Counted from the first letter of the stretch, positions 30,101-38,452 are shown. The stretch is 64,000 nucleotides of DNA from Lentisphaera profundi (GCF_028728065.1 NZ_CP117812.1:310001-374000); one strand, 5' to 3'. Notes: generated by a model from the sequence alone, not told the origin. Numbers and translations: made by a program.

Positions 30101-30556
30101 TTATTCGACTGGACGCAGGGTAAGTCCTGCTTCTTTTAAAATTTGAGAGGAAGTGGAATCAATACTGTAGCGCTGATGAAAAATAACTTCTTTGATACCG
30201 GCATTGATAATCATCTTGGCACAGAGTAAGCAAGGTGAGTAGGTGGTGTAGATGGACGCGCCATTAATGGATATGCCATGGGAGGCCGCTTGAACGATAG
30301 AATTTTCTTCGGCATGACAACAGAGGCATTGGTCGAGGCCATGACCAGAAGCGATATCTGAATTACAGCGCGGACAGCCACCTTCATCGCAGTTTTTGAC
30401 TCCACGAGGTGTGCCATTGTAGCCAGTGGAGATAACGCGCCTATCTTTAACAATTACGGCGGCGACATGCCTACGTGAGCAACTGCTGCGCTCTGAGGCC
30501 ACATGGGCAATATTCATAAAATATTGATCCCAGGAAGGACGTTTTTTCTTGCTCAT
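30101..30556 (-). CDS. Deoxycytidylate (dCMP) deaminase
   Basis: The enzyme converts dCMP to dUMP, feeding dTMP synthesis. The zinc and catalytic motifs are CHAEENSIVQAA and SPCLLCAKMIINAGIKEV, and the N-terminal WDQYFMNIAHVASERSSCSR with GTPRGVKNCDEGGC is typical of the ComEB-like group. The ATG at 30556 (MSKKKRPSWDQYF) is preferred because AAAGG lies seven bases upstream; an ATG eight codons earlier overlaps the dciA-like gene and lacks a site. The product has about 151 residues. Confidence 0.93.
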   Translation of the reverse strand: MSKKKRPSWDQYFMNIAHVASERSSCSRRHVAAVIVKDRRVISTGYNGTPRGVKNCDEGGCPRCNSDIASGHGLDQCLCCHAEENSIVQAASHGISINGASIYTTYSPCLLCAKMIINAGIKEVIFHQRYSIDSTSSQILKEAGLTLRPVE

Positions 30557-30566
30557 AGATTTGCCT

Positions 30567-31004
30567 TTAGGTTCTTGCATTTACAAAAATAATGCTTTTA
30601 ATTTGACCAGGGAATCGTTGTTTAAGGCGCATAAGTAACTCGCGTGAGTAATAGCTTCTTAGAGAGTAGGTATAAGTCGAGTTGTCACCCTCAATAATCA
30701 TGGCACCATCAGGTCGCAAAAACTTAGGGCGTGAATGTTCTACTAGAGGACCCGAAACATATTGGTCCCATTCTTCTTGCAAAATGCGTGCGGGATTATG
30801 AAGTTTCTTTTCCATTTTACTAACAATTGAATTCAATGAACCTTGAATGGGTTCGGAGCCATTGCGGATGAGTTGAGAGGCTTCAGCAGGACCTAGTTTT
30901 GAGCCGAAAAAGTTGATGAGTGATTGCTCACGCTGACGCTCTTTCCAGCCAAGTTTACGCATTTCGCCTGTGCGCCAATTATGTTCTTCTTTAAGATTAC
31001 TCAT
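30567..31004 (-). CDS. dciA: DciA-like (DUF721) replicative helicase-loader family protein
   Basis: The 145-residue protein matches the DUF721/DciA pattern: an N-terminal helical stretch, then a KH-like fold with RPKFLRPDGAMIIEGDNSTY, followed by SYYSRELLMRLKQRFPGQ and IKSIIFVNA. DciA is the ancestral loader or activator of DnaB helicase in bacteria that lack DnaC or DnaI. It heads the unit that continues with dCMP deaminase, so the first two genes share a DNA-replication theme. Confidence 0.75.
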   Translation of the reverse strand: MSNLKEEHNWRTGEMRKLGWKERQREQSLINFFGSKLGPAEASQLIRNGSEPIQGSLNSIVSKMEKKLHNPARILQEEWDQYVSGPLVEHSRPKFLRPDGAMIIEGDNSTYTYSLRSYYSRELLMRLKQRFPGQIKSIIFVNART

Positions 31005-31095
31005 GATATATATCTATTTCGTCTTCTTTAATCTGATTCAATTTATTAAAACTAGCATTTTTCTGCTAAGAATATAGCAGGAATACTCATTAAAT

Positions 31096-32559
31096 TTAAG
31101 GACGAATCGAAAAAGAACAAGGCTTATTGTCTTCTGGGATGAATTCCAAGTGAGATTTAATGAAATTGACTTGGACTTCCGGCTTATGAGAAACGTATAA
31201 AATAGTCATGTCTGTATTGGTCGCCAAAAAATCTACGGTATTGAGTAGTGCCATACGGTTTCTTTTGTCCAGTCCTTGGCAAGGTTCATCCAGAATTAAA
31301 ATATTTGGTGATTTGACCATGGCTCTGGCAAGTAATACGATTCGTCGCTCGCCATAGGAAAGGTTTTCGAAAGATATCTTAGCTAAATCACCGATACCTA
31401 AAGTTTGCATCCAATCTTGTGCGATTTGTAGGTGGCTTGCATCAGCTTCGCGGTAAAGGCCAATAGAATCAAAAAAACCTGAAACAACGACATCTAAGGC
31501 AAAAATATTCTGATGGTATTCTAGCTGGAGTTCCGTGGTGACAATGCCAATTCTTTTTTTTATATCCCAGATGGACTCACCACTTCCTCGTTTGCGTCCA
31601 AATAAATGGAAGTCTTTTCCATAACCCTGGGGATTATCCGCTGAAATAAGTGAGAGCAAGGTAGTTTTGCCCGCGCCATTGGGCCCAGAGATACACCAAT
31701 GATCACCAGCTTTTACCGACCATGTGAGCTTATTGATCACAGTTTTATCGCCATAGACTACGGATAAGTCTTTCATCTGAATGATTTCGCTTGATTTCTC
31801 AATATGCTTAGGCGCAGCATAGGAGGAGGGTAGAGAACTGGGGATAGCGGGAGGCGATTTAAAAAGTCGCTCAAATTCTCTAGATTGCTGTACTCTTGCT
31901 CGAGGTCCAGCGGCAATAATTTTGCATTTATCCAAGCAAAGCAGGTGTGTACAGTTTTTTGGGATTTGCTCACTATCTTGGACACAAGTAATAATCTGGC
32001 AACTTTGTGCTAATTCTTCAATAAGTTCAGTTATTTGTTTCTTAGAATCTTGATCGAGGCCTTCATAAATTCCATCTAAAATCAGGATTTGCGGTTTGCG
32101 CACAAGAGCACGTAAAATATGGGCTTTGCGCATCTCGCCATTAGAAATAAATTTAATTCCTGTGTTGAGGAAATTATCGAGCTTAAATTTTTCTATGACT
32201 TGTGCGTCGAGTGAGTAAGTATCTTCGCAAATGAATTCATGTACGGACCGTCCTTTATCGACTCCACCTTCCAGAAATTCGGAATCGTCATTCCATGCTT
32301 CATAATCAAGACTTTCTTGTACGACGGCAAAGGAGACCTCTTGTATTTGACTAGGAGCTAGTGAGAAATGTATATGGGGACAGTTATATCGTTGCGTGAG
32401 TAAGCCCGCTAGTAGAGATTTTCCGGCCCCATTGGGGCCAATAATAGTCCAGTTTTCTTGAGTTTTAATTTCCCAAGAAAACTTATCGAGAAGAAGTTTT
32501 TGATTGATGTATAGCTGTGCATTCTGAAGTGTGATTAGGCTTTTTTTAATACTTATCAT
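31096..32559 (-). CDS. modF: ModF-like tandem ABC ATPase
   Basis: Two ABC ATPase domains lie in one 487-residue chain with no membrane segment. Domain 1 has Walker A IIGPNGAGKS and signature ISNGEMRK, but its Walker B reads ILILDGIYEGLD, so the catalytic Glu is Gly. Domain 2 is complete: SGPNGAGKTT, LSYGERRIVLLARAM and ILILDEPCQGLD. This layout matches ModF/PhrA-type proteins, linked in E. coli to molybdate genes, though no mod genes are nearby. Its start overlaps the end of pckA by 14 bases. Confidence 0.85.
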   Translation of the reverse strand: MISIKKSLITLQNAQLYINQKLLLDKFSWEIKTQENWTIIGPNGAGKSLLAGLLTQRYNCPHIHFSLAPSQIQEVSFAVVQESLDYEAWNDDSEFLEGGVDKGRSVHEFICEDTYSLDAQVIEKFKLDNFLNTGIKFISNGEMRKAHILRALVRKPQILILDGIYEGLDQDSKKQITELIEELAQSCQIITCVQDSEQIPKNCTHLLCLDKCKIIAAGPRARVQQSREFERLFKSPPAIPSSLPSSYAAPKHIEKSSEIIQMKDLSVVYGDKTVINKLTWSVKAGDHWCISGPNGAGKTTLLSLISADNPQGYGKDFHLFGRKRGSGESIWDIKKRIGIVTTELQLEYHQNIFALDVVVSGFFDSIGLYREADASHLQIAQDWMQTLGIGDLAKISFENLSYGERRIVLLARAMVKSPNILILDEPCQGLDKRNRMALLNTVDFLATNTDMTILYVSHKPEVQVNFIKSHLEFIPEDNKPCSFSIRP

Positions 32560-34057
32560 GATTCTCTTTAAATAGTTTGGCTAATTTAGCTGCTTCTTCT
32601 CTATAGTGTTGAACATTATCCCAAGCTAATTCGGGATGAATGATTTCATTGGGGACTCCTGCAATCGCATTAGGGATTTCGAGACCAAATGATTGGTCAG
32701 TAAAGTAACCCTTGTTTTCTATTGAACCATCTAGAATTGCATCGATTATTTTACGAGTGAGAGGAAGGCTAATACGTTCACCTATGCCGTAGGGCCCGCC
32801 AACCCAGCCGGTGTTAACTAAATAAACTCGAGAGCCATGTTGATCTAGTTTTTTTCCTAAAAGATCAGCATAGCGTCGTGGGTGCAGTGTTAAGAATGGG
32901 CCACCGAAACATGGGGAGAAATCGGGCTTGGGTTCGTTTATGCCCAATTCGGTACCCGCTACTTTTGCCGTATATCCCGCAATGAAGTACTCCATGGCTT
33001 GTTCACGATTCAGGCGTGAAATAGGGGGAACGACACCAAAGGCATCACAGCATAAATAAATGACAACCTCAGGATGATTGCCTCGGCTTATAGGACGTAC
33101 ACGATTATCAATATGTTCGATCGGATATGAGACGCGGGTATTTTTAGTTTTAGAAGAATCGTCAAAATTGACACTTTTATCATCATTTAAAACGACATTC
33201 TCTAAGAGGGCATTAGGACGAATGGCTGCATATATGTCGGGTTCATACTCAGGGTTTAAACTAATAGTTTTTGCATAGCAACCACCTTCAAAGTTGAAAA
33301 CGCCCTCGTCATCCCAGCCATGTTCATCGTCGCCAATAAGTTGGCGTTTAGGGTCAGTGGATAGGGTGGTTTTTCCAGTTCCTGAAAGTCCGAAAAAGAG
33401 TGCGGTATGACCCTCGCTATCCATGTTTGCTGAGCAATGCATAGACAGAACACCTTTTTGTGGCAAGAGATAATGCATGACAGAGAAAATACCTTTTTTC
33501 ATTTCACCGCCATACCAAGTGCCACCAATGATGGCCATTTTTTCTTCGAGATTAAAAATGACAAAGACTGGGGAGTTCAATCCTAAATCTTTGTAATCAT
33601 CGGCACTGATTTTACAGGCATTAATAATAGTGAATTCAGGTGAGAAATCATCGAGCTCATTTTCTTCAGGGCGAATGAACATGTTTTTACAAAAATGTGA
33701 TTGCCAAGCAATTTCAGAAATCACTCGAACTTGAAGACGATTATCATTGTCGACGGCACCTGCATAACAATCACTTACGTAAATATCTTTGCCCTCATAG
33801 TGTGTGAGTGCGCGTTGCTTGAGTGTATCCCAGGTACTTAATGGGACTTCTTGATTGACTGGACCAATCCATAAATCCTTAGTGGGAGTGAAAAACTTAT
33901 CCTTTGGTGAACGACCCGTAAATTTCCCAGTGTCCACGGTATAGGCGCCTAAAGTGGTGACTTCGCCTTCATTATTATTAATTTCATGCTCACGTAGAGC
34001 TTCATAGGAAAGGTTTCTATAGATTTTTCGGGGTTTAAAATCCAAATTTACGTTCAT
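32546..34057 (-). CDS. pckA: ATP-dependent phosphoenolpyruvate carboxykinase
   Basis: PckA converts oxaloacetate and ATP to PEP and CO2, the first step of gluconeogenesis. The 503-residue product carries TGRSPKDKFF, the kinase-1a loop FGLSGTGKTTLSTDP, the metal-binding LIGDDEHGWDDEGVFNFEGG and the adenine-binding NTRVSYPIEHI region. The ATG at 34057 has AAGGAG five bases upstream; an upstream in-frame start 19 codons earlier lacks a site. A GATTCC/GGAATC inverted repeat lies in its leader at 34093-34106. Confidence 0.97.
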   Translation of the reverse strand: MNVNLDFKPRKIYRNLSYEALREHEINNNEGEVTTLGAYTVDTGKFTGRSPKDKFFTPTKDLWIGPVNQEVPLSTWDTLKQRALTHYEGKDIYVSDCYAGAVDNDNRLQVRVISEIAWQSHFCKNMFIRPEENELDDFSPEFTIINACKISADDYKDLGLNSPVFVIFNLEEKMAIIGGTWYGGEMKKGIFSVMHYLLPQKGVLSMHCSANMDSEGHTALFFGLSGTGKTTLSTDPKRQLIGDDEHGWDDEGVFNFEGGCYAKTISLNPEYEPDIYAAIRPNALLENVVLNDDKSVNFDDSSKTKNTRVSYPIEHIDNRVRPISRGNHPEVVIYLCCDAFGVVPPISRLNREQAMEYFIAGYTAKVAGTELGINEPKPDFSPCFGGPFLTLHPRRYADLLGKKLDQHGSRVYLVNTGWVGGPYGIGERISLPLTRKIIDAILDGSIENKGYFTDQSFGLEIPNAIAGVPNEIIHPELAWDNVQHYREEAAKLAKLFKENHDKY

Positions 34058-34142
34058 TGTGCACTCCTTGCTTAATAGATGATTAAACTTATGATTCCTC
34101 GGAATCGAAAACAAGGATTTATAGTGAGTATAATAAGAAAGT

Positions 34143-34171
34143 TTGCTTTTTACTGTTCAATCCAATACAAT
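34143..34171 (+). promoter_or_regulatory. Sigma70-type promoter for the Cys-rich lipoprotein
   Basis: TTGCTT (34143-34148) and TACAAT (34166-34171) are separated by exactly 17 bases and lie 31 bases before the ATG at 34203. The match to TTGACA/TATAAT is good at the -10 and partial at the -35. Confidence 0.6.
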
Positions 34172-34202
34172 TGGTGATCCCCCAAAACAATAAGAGGTCA
34201 AA

Positions 34203-34376
34203 ATGAAAATTTTTCTATCATCATCACTCATGGCAATTTCGATGCTAGGTCTTACGGCAATGATGGCGAGCTGTAGCTCATCATGTGGGAGCGATTGTGC
34301 TAAAGCCTGCTGTGAAAAGTCAGCAGACAAAGCATGTGCCGCAGATTGCACTAAGGAATGTTGCGCGAAGAAGTAA
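34203..34376 (+). CDS. Small Cys-rich lipoprotein with two C-x3-C-x3-CC repeats
   Basis: This 57-residue protein has a hydrophobic signal (MKIFLSSSLMAISMLGLTAM) and a lipobox-like MASC at residues 21-24. The mature part is about 33 residues with two matching units: CGSDCAKACC (28-37) and CAADCTKECC (45-54), each C-x3-C-x3-CC. AAGAGGT lies upstream of the ATG, a promoter precedes it and a terminator follows, so it is a complete single-gene unit. The eight regularly spaced Cys suggest metal binding or thiol chemistry at the membrane surface. I do not recognise a family. Confidence 0.85.
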   Translation: MKIFLSSSLMAISMLGLTAMMASCSSSCGSDCAKACCEKSADKACAADCTKECCAKK

Positions 34377-34392
34377 GATTCTTTAGAAGCAC

Positions 34393-34430
34393 AAAAAAAA
34401 GGCTGAATCATTTAAGATTCAGCCTTTTTT
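34393..34430. terminator. Bidirectional terminator
   Basis: The perfect stem GGCTGAATC/GATTCAGCC has a six-base loop and is flanked by A8 and T6. It can stop transcription of the Cys-rich lipoprotein gene on the plus strand and of the converging epimerase-like gene on the minus strand. Confidence 0.92.
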
Positions 34431-34445
34431 AGTTCTGTGGAGCTA

Positions 34446-35288
34446 TTATTTGATGACTTCGCGGGCGAAGTCGAGAGACTTCTTGGCGAGGTCAAGCTTG
34501 TCAGCAAAAAGAGGACGCCAACGATTTGCACCTTCTCGTAGACCTTCTACATCGTCAGAAAAAGCTTCGATGACAATATTTCCCTGATAGTTGTTTAAGC
34601 TTTTAATAGCGTTACGGGTAGCATTCCAATCGACGAGACCTTCACCCAAGATACCGCGATGACTTTCGGATAAATGGAGGTGATTGAAGAATGATCCACT
34701 TTCATCAAAAGCGCCCTGAATAGAGTACTCTTCGATATGAGCATGATGTGTATCGTAAAGAATGCCGATATTTTTTTCATCGACTAATTTGCAGTAATCC
34801 ATGGAATCTTTTGCACAGTTAAGGAGGATGATTTCAAAACGATTAAGGAATTCGACTCCAATATGAATACCTTTTGGAGCGGCATACTGACAAGCTTCTT
34901 TTAATAAAGCAGCAGAGCGTTTAAAGGATTCTGCAATTGAATCTTCGAGTTCAAATTGTTTATGTGCGGCATAGACGGGGCCAATGAGTGTTTTGGATCC
35001 AAGGATTTCAGCTTTATCAATATTATCTTTCAGTTTAGCAAGTCCATTTGCTCGAACTTTTGGGTCACTAGACATAGGATCTTCATCGGGAGCAATGAAA
35101 GTCGACGCAGAAGCGATAAGGCCGAGGCGATCAAGTTCGGCTTTCATTTTTCTATAGTGTTCATAATCCCCATCCATGACGGGGATTTCGACTCCATCAT
35201 AACCCATGTTTTTGAGTTCTTCGAAAAGGTAGAATTGGTCTTCACTAACAAAAGTAGTCCAGAGAAGGAAATTTAGGGAGATTTTCAT
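34446..35288 (-). CDS. Sugar epimerase/isomerase of the D-tagatose 3-epimerase / hydroxypyruvate isomerase type
   Basis: The 280-residue TIM barrel begins MKISLNFLLWTTFVSEDQF and contains the metal and catalytic residues of ketose 3-epimerases: Glu in GVEFLNRFE, Asp in LYDTHHAHIEE, His in FNHLHLSESHRG and Glu in IVIEAFSDD. A family-consistent role is epimerisation at C3 of a keto sugar, or a related isomerisation. The exact substrate cannot be read from sequence. It has no signal peptide. A 16-base perfect palindrome lies 67 bases upstream. Confidence 0.82.
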   Translation of the reverse strand: MKISLNFLLWTTFVSEDQFYLFEELKNMGYDGVEIPVMDGDYEHYRKMKAELDRLGLIASASTFIAPDEDPMSSDPKVRANGLAKLKDNIDKAEILGSKTLIGPVYAAHKQFELEDSIAESFKRSAALLKEACQYAAPKGIHIGVEFLNRFEIILLNCAKDSMDYCKLVDEKNIGILYDTHHAHIEEYSIQGAFDESGSFFNHLHLSESHRGILGEGLVDWNATRNAIKSLNNYQGNIVIEAFSDDVEGLREGANRWRPLFADKLDLAKKSLDFAREVIK

Positions 35289-35354
35289 GATGTCCTTGTA
35301 GTATTACGATAATTTTATTTTTGGTATATGTATTCTTCTAAGTAGAGTATTTGC

Positions 35355-35370
35355 AGATTTAATTAAATCT
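35355..35370. promoter_or_regulatory. Perfect 16-base palindrome upstream of the epimerase-like gene
   Basis: AGATTTAATTAAATCT is fully self-complementary and lies between the epimerase-like start (35288) and the terminator of the ThuA-like gene. Its location fits an operator for a dimeric regulator. No regulator gene is adjacent, so the binding factor is unknown. Confidence 0.4.
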
Positions 35371-35384
35371 TGCACTCTAGACAC

Positions 35385-35416
35385 AAAAAAGCCGACTAAA
35401 ATAAGTCGGCTTTTTT
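35385..35416 (-). terminator. Terminator after the ThuA-like gene
   Basis: The stem GCCGACT/AGTCGGC is flanked by A6 and T6 tracts. On the minus strand it begins 10 bases after the ThuA-like stop codon, and its symmetry would also allow action in the other direction. Confidence 0.9.
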
Positions 35417-35426
35417 GTAGTGTAAA

Positions 35427-36230
35427 TTACTTAGCTAAGTAATTTACTGCATCTTTTACTAGACCTTGGAATTCAGGCTGGCTCCATTCACCCATGTCGT
35501 GACCGAGAGATAATCCAATGACTTTACTTTTACCCTGCGGAACTTCCCACATGACAATAGCTTTTGCAGTTTTCCCCTTTTTACCTTTCTGTGTGCCATT
35601 AAGCAGGGGTTTTACATCTTTTGTTACATAGTAGTTATTATAAAGCTCTGAAACTTTTGCAGTTGTGTAGCCTTCCTTTTTAAGGGATTGTGTCGCTTCG
35701 TGCTCACAGCATTTTTCAATAGTAATTGGAGCTTTAGGACCGTGTCCTGTAGATGCCACACCAGTGAAATCACCCCAAACAGGGAAAGCTTTGCCAGGAT
35801 TTTCTTTATCCCATTGCTCTTTCAGGCCGTCTTTAATAGTAACTTTTCCATTTTTGCCTTTAAAGGTAGCCCAGAAACTATGCATAGAGCAATGGATGAC
35901 CATGGCAGGAGTGCCTTTTTCACGAGTCTGTGCAATAACGTTTGATACGGCTTTTAGATCTTTGGATGACGCAAAACAGAAATTATAAACTACGGCATCG
36001 TAACCTTCCGTGAGTTTTGGATCACGAAGTGCAACAATTTGAGGTTCATGCATTCCAGTCGATACAGTAAGTTCCCAACCAGCTTCTTTTGCCATTTTAA
36101 TAAAAGCTTCTTTCTGTGGAGTGTACTTGTGGTACTTGCCCGGTTCATGTGTGACATAGAGGATTTTTTTAGCATCGGCAAGAGTAGAGATACTCATAAG
36201 TGCGAGTGTTAAGAGGATGAATTTTTTCAT
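35427..36230 (-). CDS. Exported ThuA-like domain protein
   Basis: The 267-residue protein has a Sec signal peptide (FILLTLALMSISTLADA) followed by a ThuA-like fold: KKILYVTHEPGKYHKYTP, then EGYDAVVYNFCFASS, then GTPAMVIHCSMHSFW and a terminal KVIGLSLGHDMGEWSQPEFQ. ThuA-like proteins are glutamine-amidotransferase-like folds tied to trehalose and other sugar metabolism, common and often secreted in PVC bacteria. The precise reaction is unknown. It is read after gdhA with a 98-base gap. Confidence 0.82.
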   Translation of the reverse strand: MKKFILLTLALMSISTLADAKKILYVTHEPGKYHKYTPQKEAFIKMAKEAGWELTVSTGMHEPQIVALRDPKLTEGYDAVVYNFCFASSKDLKAVSNVIAQTREKGTPAMVIHCSMHSFWATFKGKNGKVTIKDGLKEQWDKENPGKAFPVWGDFTGVASTGHGPKAPITIEKCCEHEATQSLKKEGYTTAKVSELYNNYYVTKDVKPLLNGTQKGKKGKTAKAIVMWEVPQGKSKVIGLSLGHDMGEWSQPEFQGLVKDAVNYLAK

Positions 36231-36328
36231 TATGGCTCCTTTAGGATTAAGTAATTTTTTGTGTACGTCATTTAACTACGAAGAAGAAAACAGACCTCAA
36301 CAGCCGTTAATGACTTTTTTATAAAAAA

Positions 36329-37681
36329 TTAAACAACCCCATAAGCGAGCATGGTATCAGCAATTTTTGAAAATGCCGCAATATTGGCTCCTTTTACATA
36401 GTCAATATAATCATCTTCAGTTCCGTACTGAACACATTTTTGATGGATATTTTGCATGATCCCAAGAAGGCGTTGATCAACTTCTTCAGCACTCCAGTGG
36501 ATACGCATGGAATTTTGTGTCATTTCTAAACCCGAAACGGCGACTCCTCCAGCATTGGCCGCCTTACCTGGGACGAAAATGATTTTAGCGGCTTGGAGAA
36601 GGTCAATCGCTTCTTTTGTCGAAGGCATATTGGCACCCTCACAGATCGCGTGACAAGAATTCGCAATGAGGGCTTTTGCGTCCGGGGCTTCAATTTCATT
36701 TTGTGTAGCACAAGGAAAAGCCAAATCCGCTGGTATTGACCAAGGACGTTTGCCCTCCAAGAATTGAGCAAGTGGATATTGCTTTGCGTATTCCGCAATG
36801 CGTCCTCTACGGATATTTTTGAGATCTTTAATCCAAGCAAGTTTATCCTCATTAATACCCTCAGGGTCATAAATAGTACCACTAGAGTCTGACATGGTAA
36901 GGACTTTAGCACCGAGCTGAATGAGTTTTTCAGCACAAAATTGTGCAACATTACCAGAACCTGAGACAAGACAAGTTTTACGATCTAGATCATCCCCAGC
37001 ATGAGATAGTACTTCACGCATCATATAAACACAGCCATAGCCGGTGGCCTCAGGGCGCATGCGAGATCCACCATAATTAAAGCCTTTCCCGGTAATGGCA
37101 CCAGTATGTCGATTATTAAGGCGTTTGAATTGTCCATAAAGGAAACCAATTTCACGAGCTCCAACGCCGATGTCGCCTGCGGGGATATCAATATCGGCAC
37201 CAATGTGGCGCGATAATTCGGTCATGAAAGATTGGCAGAAGCGCATGACTTCACCATCAGATTTTCCTTTTGGATTAAAGTTTGCACCACCTTTACCACC
37301 GCCTAGAGGAAGAGTGGTAAGGCTATTTTTGAAGATTTGTTCGAAGCCGAGAAATTTGAGGATACTAAGGCTTACTGAAGGGTGAAAACGAAGCCCACCT
37401 TTATAAGGACCGATACAATTACTGAATTGTACTCGATAACCACGGTTGGTTCTTATATTACCTTGATCATCTTGCCAGCAAACACGAAAGATGATGACAC
37501 GATCTGGTTCGGTCAACCTTTCAAGTAATTGAGCTTGCATATATTTCGGGTTGTCGATAATAAAGGGCATGAGGCTCATGGCAACTTCTTCTACGGCTTG
37601 ATGGAATTCTAATTCTCCCGGATTACGCTTGCGTAAACCTGACATGAAGTTCTCGAGTTCTTGAGGGGCATAATTAGTCAT
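36329..37681 (-). CDS. gdhA: NADP-type glutamate dehydrogenase
   Basis: The 450-residue hexameric-type enzyme interconverts 2-oxoglutarate plus ammonia and glutamate. It has the substrate-binding GPYKGGLRFHPSVSLSILKF and GGGKGGANFNPKGKSDGEVM segments, the catalytic Asp in DIPAGDIGVGAREIGFLYG, and a nucleotide-binding fold with VSGSGNVAQF. Length matches the NADP-linked biosynthetic form of E. coli. AGGAG lies upstream of the start. It is likely the main ammonia-assimilating dehydrogenase. Confidence 0.97.
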   Translation of the reverse strand: MTNYAPQELENFMSGLRKRNPGELEFHQAVEEVAMSLMPFIIDNPKYMQAQLLERLTEPDRVIIFRVCWQDDQGNIRTNRGYRVQFSNCIGPYKGGLRFHPSVSLSILKFLGFEQIFKNSLTTLPLGGGKGGANFNPKGKSDGEVMRFCQSFMTELSRHIGADIDIPAGDIGVGAREIGFLYGQFKRLNNRHTGAITGKGFNYGGSRMRPEATGYGCVYMMREVLSHAGDDLDRKTCLVSGSGNVAQFCAEKLIQLGAKVLTMSDSSGTIYDPEGINEDKLAWIKDLKNIRRGRIAEYAKQYPLAQFLEGKRPWSIPADLAFPCATQNEIEAPDAKALIANSCHAICEGANMPSTKEAIDLLQAAKIIFVPGKAANAGGVAVSGLEMTQNSMRIHWSAEEVDQRLLGIMQNIHQKCVQYGTEDDYIDYVKGANIAAFSKIADTMLAYGVV

Positions 37682-37776
37682 GATAAATCTCCTATATATT
37701 GCGATTTACGCAAATATATGTGATGGGAGTATGAAACCCAACTTTTCTTATATGGGATAGCTATATAAATGGACAC

Positions 37777-37808
37777 AAAAAACTCCCCGCCGCTGTCACG
37801 ACGAGGAG
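37777..37808 (-). terminator. Terminator after the Met/Glu-rich exported protein gene
   Basis: On the minus strand CTCCTCGTCG pairs with CGGCGGGGAG over ten positions (two G-U) around TGACAG, followed at once by T6. It lies 23 bases after the stop codon and separates that gene from gdhA. Confidence 0.88.
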
Positions 37809-37831
37809 CCCGAGGATGATTGTTATTACGC

Positions 37832-38452
37832 TTACTTCGATGCCTGAGCTTTCTCGAGGATGTAGGCTTTTTTCTCTTCTAAGCTCTTGCCTTCCATTTC
37901 TTTCATGAAGGAATCACGTTGCTGTTTCATATTTTCTTTAAAACTTTGACGCTCTTCTTCAGGCATGTTTTTCATTTTTTCACGGGCAGCATTCTTTTTA
38001 GCTTCAAAAGATTCACGTACAGTTTTACGTTCTTCTTCACTCATAGTATCCATGAGTTCTTTACGCTGAGCGTGACGCTCTTTCATTTTCGTTTTCATTT
38101 CGGTACGCTCCGATTCAGACATGCTTTCCCATTTAGCTTTCATGGCCTCATGTTCCATTTTGCGACCTTCATGTTTTTCACGCATTTCTTTTTTAAAGGC
38201 TTCACGATCTTCTTCGGGCATATTTTTCATTTTTTCTTTCATTTCTTCACGGCGTTGTTCGTGATCATCACCTTTGCCACGTTCGCCTTTCTCACCACCA
38301 CGCGCTCCTCTTTCACCACCTTTCCCTTTTTTGCAGTTCTCGCATTTAGCTTTTTTCTCTTTCCCTTCTTTACTAGGCTTTTGATCTGCTTCGAAAGCTG
38401 AAAGTGAAAAAAGGAAGCTCATGCTGATGATTGTTGTAAGTAGTTTTTTCAT
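37832..38452 (-). CDS. Exported charged helical repeat protein, Spy/CpxP-like in character
   Basis: The 206-residue protein has a signal peptide (LLTTIISMSFLFSLSAF), a CENC motif near residue 37, a Gly/Arg/Glu/Lys-rich stretch, and then about five helical units built on M-x-x-M-x-E-E-x-R. Examples are MKNMPEEDREAFKKEM, WESMSESERTEMKTKM, MDTMSEEERKTVRESF and MKNMPEEERQSFKENM. Spacing and Met/Glu/Arg content resemble periplasmic LTXXQ chaperones or metal sensors such as Spy and CpxP, but the LTxxQ signature itself is absent. Function is not assignable; a periplasmic chaperone or metal-buffering role is a guess. Confidence 0.7.
   Translation of the reverse strand: MKKLLTTIISMSFLFSLSAFEADQKPSKEGKEKKAKCENCKKGKGGERGARGGEKGERGKGDDHEQRREEMKEKMKNMPEEDREAFKKEMREKHEGRKMEHEAMKAKWESMSESERTEMKTKMKERHAQRKELMDTMSEEERKTVRESFEAKKNAAREKMKNMPEEERQSFKENMKQQRDSFMKEMEGKSLEEKKAYILEKAQASK

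Noticed and set aside
34058-34114. 19-residue N-terminal extension of pckA
   Set aside because: No homologous N-terminal residues, and AAGGAG points to the ATG at 34057.
37919-38401. Long Phe-rich open frame on the plus strand opposite the Met/Glu-rich exported protein
   Set aside because: Its composition (Phe, His, Thr runs) is exactly what the antisense of AAA/GAA/ATG-rich codons gives. It has no ribosome site and no family features, while the minus-strand frame has a signal peptide, repeats and a terminator.
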